In this document: piece by piece, positions 31,480-35,443 of the stretch
Position numbering within the stretch: position 1 is the first letter of the stretch
Layout: the number at the start of each line of letters is the position of its first letter
DNA from: Acidobacteriota bacterium
Lineage (GTDB): Bacteria > Acidobacteriota > Vicinamibacteria > Vicinamibacterales > UBA2999
DNA: 35,443 bases
Direction: 5' to 3'
Assembly: GCA_963169195.1 (NCBI GenBank)
Contig: CAUJDN010000119.1
Span: 1 to 35,443, forward strand
The notes under the pieces: generated by a model
Told to the model about the DNA's origin: nothing
The model's input: only the letters and a program-made list of their open reading frames with translations
Databases searched by the model: none
Made by a program: the position numbers and the translations under genes

Positions 31480-31509
31480 TTGCCAAAGCAGCGGCTTACG
31501 CCATAGACT
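31480..31509 (+). promoter_or_regulatory. Candidate promoter of the TonB-dependent receptor gene
   Basis: TTGCCA (31480-31485) and TAGACT (31504-31509) are spaced by 18 nt. Transcription would start near 31516, leaving a leader of about 130 nt before the ATG. The two hexamers fit the -35/-10 pattern only moderately. Confidence 0.35.
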
Positions 31510-31644
31510 CCGCGGCGGCACGTTGTTCTTGGACGAGCCCTTTGCGATGGTCCCTGGGCGGGTGGCAGCCACCCGCATCTCCGGGCGCGTTGTTTTGCCT
31601 GGCGTGGCATGTGTGCCGCACACAGGCGTGGTGGAGGAACAAGA

Positions 31645-34600
31645 ATGAGAAGCCCCTTGAAGTACCTGGTCGTTGTGCTCGCGGTGCTGCTGACCGCGGG
31701 TCCTGCGGCCGCGCAGACGTTTACCGGCGGTCTGCGTGGCGCAGTGCGAGATGCCAACGGCGTGATTCCGGGCGTGACCGTCACCCTGCTCAACGAGGGT
31801 ACGGGCGCCAGCCGTGACGCGGTATCGAACGAGGAAGGGCAGTACAACTTTGCTGCCGTGCCCCCGGGCACTTATACGGTGAGAGCCGAGCTCGCGGGAT
31901 TCAAGACCTTCGAGAACACGGGGCTTCGCGTCGCGGCGCAGCAGTTCGTGACGCTCGACATCACGCTCGAAGTCGGCCAGCTGCAGGAGACCATCACGGT
32001 CACCGGCGCGGCGCCGCTCATCGACACGTCCAACGCCACGGGCGGCGGCGTCATCAGCACCGAGCAGCTCTCGACGCTGCCGAGCGGCGGGCGGTCGGCG
32101 TTCCTCTTCGCCGTGACGCTGCCCACCGTGGTGGCCTCGGGCGACCCGCAGTTCAACCGGCAGCAGGACCAGACCAACGCGTCGCTGCTGTCGCTGGGCG
32201 GCGGCACCCGCCGCGGCAACAACTACCTGATTGACGGCGTGCCGGTCGGCGACATCCGCAACCGTGCGTCCGCCAACCCCACCATCGAGGCCCTGGACGA
32301 CGTCGCCGTGCAGGTGCACCAGTACGACGCGGAGACGGGCCGCACCGGTGGCGGCACGTTCAACGTCGCGACCCGCTCGGGCACGAACAGCTTCGCGGGC
32401 AGCGGCTTCTACCAGACTCGCCCGCGCTGGGGCGCCGCCAACAACTACTTCTCGGAGAAGGCCGGCGTCGAGTTGGCGGACACCTACTACCACCTGGGTG
32501 GCGGCGGCTTCGGGGGGCCCATCGTGCGGAACCGCACGTTCTTCTGGTTCGCGACGGAAGGTTACGGATCGCTGACGACCCGCAACTTCCAGGGCCGCCT
32601 GCCGACCGCACGCGAGAAGAACGGCGACTTCTCACAGTCCACCGACGCGAACGGGAACCTGGTGACGATCTACGACCCGCTGACGGGCGACCCCACGACC
32701 GGCGCCGGCCGCACGCCGTTCCCGGGCAACATCATCCCGGCCAACCGCATCAACCCGGTGGCCCGCGCCATGCTCAGCTACCTGCCCGATCCCCAGATCG
32801 ACCGCAGCAACGGCCTGACGAATTTCGAGAGCCAGCCCATCATCGAAGACAAGGCGATGATGTACACGGGCAAGGTGGATCACCGGTTCAACGACAAGGT
32901 GTCGCTGTCGGGCTTCTATCTGTACAACAAGACCGACGAGCCCTGCGCGAACGAAGTGGTGCCGCAGAAGGACGCGAACGCGTTCATCGACAGCAGCGAC
33001 TACGTCCTGCGCCGCCGCGTGCACGTCCTGTCGCTCAACAACACGTGGCTCCCCAGCAGCAACACGGTGCTGACGCTCCGCTACGGCTGGACGCAGTTCC
33101 GCGACGACGACACGCTCTCGGTGGACTTCGACCCGGCGACGCTCGGCTTCGATTCGGCCTTCAGCAACGCTATCCAGACGAAGAAGTTCCCGCGCGTGAA
33201 CACGACCGACTACTGGCAGATGGGTGCGATCGACCCGTCCGACCGCAACTTGTACTCGTGGAGCGCCAACGCGACGCTGTCGCGGCTCATCGGGCGCCAC
33301 ACCGTCAAGCTCGGCGGCGACTTCCGGACCATTGGCATCGACACGCAGTCGTTCTCGGGCGGCGCGGGCAACTTCAACTTCGACCGCCGCTACACGTCGG
33401 CCAATCCGAACGTGAACGGCGTGAACGGGGCGAACCCCTCCGGTAACGCCATGGCGGCCCTGCTGCTCGGCTATCCCTCAGGGGACCCGGACAACCTCAG
33501 CCGCATCCTGGTGTCGGCGCCGGCGGACTACTACCTGCGCTACTACGGCGGCTACCTCCAGGACGACTTCCGCGTGAACTCCAAGCTGACGCTGAACGGC
33601 GGCATCCGCTTCGAGTACGAGAGCGGCCTCCGGGAGGCGGAGGACCGCTTCACCGTGGGCTTCGACCGCGAGGTGAATCCCGGCGGCGCCGTCGGCAACA
33701 TCGTCAACCCGCTGACCGGGCAGCCGATGCGCGGCGGGCTGATGTACGCCGGCGTGAACGGCGCGCCCACGGAGCAGGGGAACGTGCCGCCGATCAAGAT
33801 CTCGCCGCGCTTCGGCGTGGTCTACTCGGCGAACCAGAAGACCGTCATGCGCGGCGGCTACGGCCTCTACTGGGCGCCGTGGCCCTACCAGTTCGTCGGC
33901 GCGGCCAACTACGGCCAGGTCGGCTACAGCCAGGACACGTTCATCCAGCAGGGCCAGTTCTTCCCGACCACGTCGCTGACGAACCCCTTCCCGTCCGGTG
34001 TCGTGCAGCCGCGCGGTAACGCGCTGGGCTACCTGGAGGGCGTCGGCCGCCAGATCGAGTTCATCGATCAGGAGCGCAAGGCTCCCTACGTCCACCAGTA
34101 CTCGTTCGACATCAACCGCGAGCTGCCGGGCAACATGGCGGTCGGCTTCGAGTACTCGGGCTCGACCATCCGCAACTCGAGCCTGGGCGGCGCCAACGAC
34201 GCCACGGTCAACATCAACCAGCTGGACCCGAGCTTCCTGTCGCTCGGCTCGGCCCTCCAGCAGCAGGTGCCGAACCCGTTCTTCGGCCTGCCGCAGGGCC
34301 AGGGCGTCAGCGTGAACAGCCCGACGATCTCGCGGGCCCAGCTGCTGCGGCCGTTCCCGCAGTACCTCAACATCCTGATGCGCCAGCACACCGCTGGCCG
34401 CAGCCAGTACCATGCGGCCATCTTCAAGTTCGAGAAGCGCATGAGCAGCGGCTGGGGCGGCCGCATCAACTACACCTGGTCGCGCCTGAAGGACAACTTC
34501 TACGCCGAGACCAACACCTACTCCGCCGTCAACGGCAACGCGCAGAACGCCTATGACCTGGGCGCCGAGTACGGCTACAGCATCCTCGACGTGCCGCACA

Positions 34601-35160
34601 AGCTCGTGCTGTCGCCCATCGTCCAACTGCCCTTCGGTGAGGGCAAGCGCTGGGCCACCAGCGGCGCCGCCGCGGCCATCCTCGGCGACATCACCATCTC
34701 GTCGATCATCGCGTTCGAGAGCGGTTTCCCGATCTCTCCGGCGAGGAACTCGAACAACCTCGGCGCCGCGTTCTTCCTGATGCAGCGGCCGAACCTGACC
34801 GGGGCCGACCCGGCCACGAGCGGCGGCCGCGAGGATCGTATCTTCACGGCGCAGAACTCCGGCACCTGGCTGACCCCTGATGGGTTCAGCGACCCCGGGC
34901 TGTTCACGCTCGGCACGGCGCCCCGCACGCTCAACGATGTGCGCACGCCGCACCGCAACAACTGGGACTTCGTGGCCACCAAGGACATCCGCCTCGGCGG
35001 CCGCGCCCGCGCGCAGATCCGCTACGAAGTGCTGAACATCACGAACACCGTGAAGACGGCGGGGCCGAACATCAACGTCGGCGCCTCCACCTTCGGCCGC
35101 ATCACGACGCAGCGCGGCTTCATGCGTCTGACGCAGCTGATGTTCAGGATGAGCTTCTAA
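31645..35160 (+). CDS. Oar-like TonB-dependent receptor with carboxypeptidase-regulatory domain
   Basis: This 1171-residue outer-membrane protein has a signal peptide (residues 1-24, cut near PAAA-QT). Next comes a carboxypeptidase regulatory-like (transthyretin-fold) domain at about 25-110 (GAVRDANGVIPGVTVTLLNE, PPGTYTVRAELAGFKT). A plug domain follows (about 115-240), with NNYLIDGVPVGD and VATRSGTNSFAGSGFYQTR. The rest is a large beta-barrel ending in aromatic Phe (MFRMSF), as membrane beta-barrels do. Proteins of this kind (Oar-like) are numerous in Acidobacteriota and are thought to take up large substrates; the ligand is unknown. GGAGG lies 7-8 nt before the ATG at 31645. A strong terminator follows the gene at 35241. 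Confidence 0.94.
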   Translation: MRSPLKYLVVVLAVLLTAGPAAAQTFTGGLRGAVRDANGVIPGVTVTLLNEGTGASRDAVSNEEGQYNFAAVPPGTYTVRAELAGFKTFENTGLRVAAQQFVTLDITLEVGQLQETITVTGAAPLIDTSNATGGGVISTEQLSTLPSGGRSAFLFAVTLPTVVASGDPQFNRQQDQTNASLLSLGGGTRRGNNYLIDGVPVGDIRNRASANPTIEALDDVAVQVHQYDAETGRTGGGTFNVATRSGTNSFAGSGFYQTRPRWGAANNYFSEKAGVELADTYYHLGGGGFGGPIVRNRTFFWFATEGYGSLTTRNFQGRLPTAREKNGDFSQSTDANGNLVTIYDPLTGDPTTGAGRTPFPGNIIPANRINPVARAMLSYLPDPQIDRSNGLTNFESQPIIEDKAMMYTGKVDHRFNDKVSLSGFYLYNKTDEPCANEVVPQKDANAFIDSSDYVLRRRVHVLSLNNTWLPSSNTVLTLRYGWTQFRDDDTLSVDFDPATLGFDSAFSNAIQTKKFPRVNTTDYWQMGAIDPSDRNLYSWSANATLSRLIGRHTVKLGGDFRTIGIDTQSFSGGAGNFNFDRRYTSANPNVNGVNGANPSGNAMAALLLGYPSGDPDNLSRILVSAPADYYLRYYGGYLQDDFRVNSKLTLNGGIRFEYESGLREAEDRFTVGFDREVNPGGAVGNIVNPLTGQPMRGGLMYAGVNGAPTEQGNVPPIKISPRFGVVYSANQKTVMRGGYGLYWAPWPYQFVGAANYGQVGYSQDTFIQQGQFFPTTSLTNPFPSGVVQPRGNALGYLEGVGRQIEFIDQERKAPYVHQYSFDINRELPGNMAVGFEYSGSTIRNSSLGGANDATVNINQLDPSFLSLGSALQQQVPNPFFGLPQGQGVSVNSPTISRAQLLRPFPQYLNILMRQHTAGRSQYHAAIFKFEKRMSSGWGGRINYTWSRLKDNFYAETNTYSAVNGNAQNAYDLGAEYGYSILDVPHKLVLSPIVQLPFGEGKRWATSGAAAAILGDITISSIIAFESGFPISPARNSNNLGAAFFLMQRPNLTGADPATSGGREDRIFTAQNSGTWLTPDGFSDPGLFTLGTAPRTLNDVRTPHRNNWDFVATKDIRLGGRARAQIRYEVLNITNTVKTAGPNINVGASTFGRITTQRGFMRLTQLMFRMSF

Positions 35161-35236
35161 GGGGTCTTGAGGTCTTGGGGTCTTGAGGTCTTGAGGCCTT
35201 CGAGATCGTGAGATTTCGGGAATTCTGAGATTCACC
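35161..35236. repeat. Degenerate GGTCTTGAG phrase repeat
   Basis: Four to five copies of GGGTCTTGA / GGTCTTGG (to about 35197) are followed by GAGATCGTGAGATTTCGGG phrases. A reverse-complement array lies at 35292-35341, on the other side of the terminator. Confidence 0.65.
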
Positions 35237-35240
35237 ACCG

Positions 35241-35282
35241 ACGCCCGGGACCAGAACACTCTGGTCCCGGGCGTTGTCTTTT
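35241..35282 (+). terminator. Rho-independent terminator of the TonB-dependent receptor gene
   Basis: ACGCCCGGGACCAG (35241-35254) and CTGGTCCCGGGCGT (35261-35274) form a perfect 14-bp stem with a 6-nt loop (AACACT). It is followed by TTGTCTTTT. It lies 80 nt after the receptor stop and is the clearest intrinsic terminator in the window. Confidence 0.88.
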
Positions 35283-35291
35283 CGCGGCACC

Positions 35292-35341
35292 CTTCAAGAC
35301 CCAAGACCCAAGACCCAAGACCCCAAGACCCCAAGACCTCT
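35292..35341. repeat. Degenerate CCCAAGACC phrase repeat
   Basis: About six copies of CAAGACC(C) with 8-9 nt spacing. The phrase is the inverse complement of the GGTCTTGGG phrases at 35161-35197, so the two arrays could pair around the terminator. Confidence 0.65.
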
Positions 35342-35357
35342 GTAGTACCCTTCCCCG

Positions 35358-35443
35358 ATGCTTCGCTTCGCCTCCGCCCTCGCCGCTGGCCTGGGCCTGT
35401 CGGCGCTGTCGCTCGTCGCGCAGGCGCCACCTCCGAAGGCTCG
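35358..35443 (+). CDS. Start of a secreted protein (cut by the window end)
   Basis: The first 28 codons are visible, reading MLRFASALAAGLGLSALSLV and then AQAPPPKA. This is a signal peptide: Arg near the N-terminus, a hydrophobic core and a likely cut after VAQA or nearby. The product cannot be named because the rest lies outside the window. No good ribosome site precedes the ATG. Confidence 0.55.
   Translation, partial: MLRFASALAAGLGLSALSLVAQAPPPKA

Overview
The window is GC-rich (about 70%) bacterial DNA carrying 25 complete protein genes, one tRNA and the first codons of a further gene. Four things point to the Acidobacteriota, most likely a Vicinamibacteria-type soil lineage: an Oar-like TonB-dependent receptor with an N-terminal carboxypeptidase-regulatory domain, a long Asp-box/VPS10-type secreted protein, a UPF0182 membrane protein, and an NtrC-type regulator next to an efflux-like ABC/HlyD operon. 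This placement is inferred from gene content; there is no rRNA in the window.

Layout. 1-3.3 kb: MerR regulator, tRNA-Pro(GGG), a membrane-anchored FN3 protein, a DUF3810-like membrane metalloprotease and Sua5/YrdC, all on +. 3.5-9.6 kb: leaderless-looking pyrophosphatase gene (-), divergent from a five-gene + operon encoding a Tat-exported molybdenum hydroxylase (FeS, Mo and FAD subunits), a membrane cytochrome b and an unknown small protein. 9.8-15.5 kb: a - strand operon of HlyD-type adaptor, two ABC ATPases, sigma-54 response regulator and histidine kinase, with no ABC permease in it. 15.7-17.6 kb: a GrdB/PrdB-type selenoprotein gene (+) read through an in-frame UGA, convergent with a PLP-dependent diaminopropionate ammonia-lyase-like gene. 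17.6-21 kb: amidohydrolase, class II photolyase, bacilliredoxin. 21.2-24.3 kb: VPS10/BNR protein. 24.5-29.6 kb (-): moaA, UPF0182, S4-domain protein, universal stress protein. 29.7-35.2 kb (+): ilvD, TonB-dependent Oar-like receptor, a strong terminator, and the start of a secreted protein.

The standout is at 15739-16470. Automated gene calling would cut this gene at the UGA at 16216-16218. The frame continues for 83 more codons, the sequence around the codon is the UxxC redox motif of the GrdB/PrdB selenoprotein B family, and a 7-bp hairpin with a CGUGA loop lies 17 nt downstream, as expected of a bacterial SECIS. The organism should therefore have selenocysteine machinery (selA, selB, selC, selD) elsewhere.

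The second notable layer is intergenic. At least six spacers hold tandem units of a constant GTGGGC (or GCCCAC) alternating with a 13-17 nt self-complementary core. The core sequence varies while the hairpin is kept. A second class of spacers holds degenerate 7-10 nt 'phrase' repeats. Several genes (ppa, the selenoprotein gene, amidohydrolase, moaA, ilvD) have a TANNNT hexamer 6-7 nt before the start codon and no Shine-Dalgarno sequence, which is the signature of leaderless mRNAs.

Functional links: moaA makes the pyranopterin precursor needed by the molybdenum hydroxylase. The sigma-54 regulator probably controls its own adaptor/ABC operon through a -24/-12-like element upstream of the adaptor gene. 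The remaining genes are housekeeping or stress functions.
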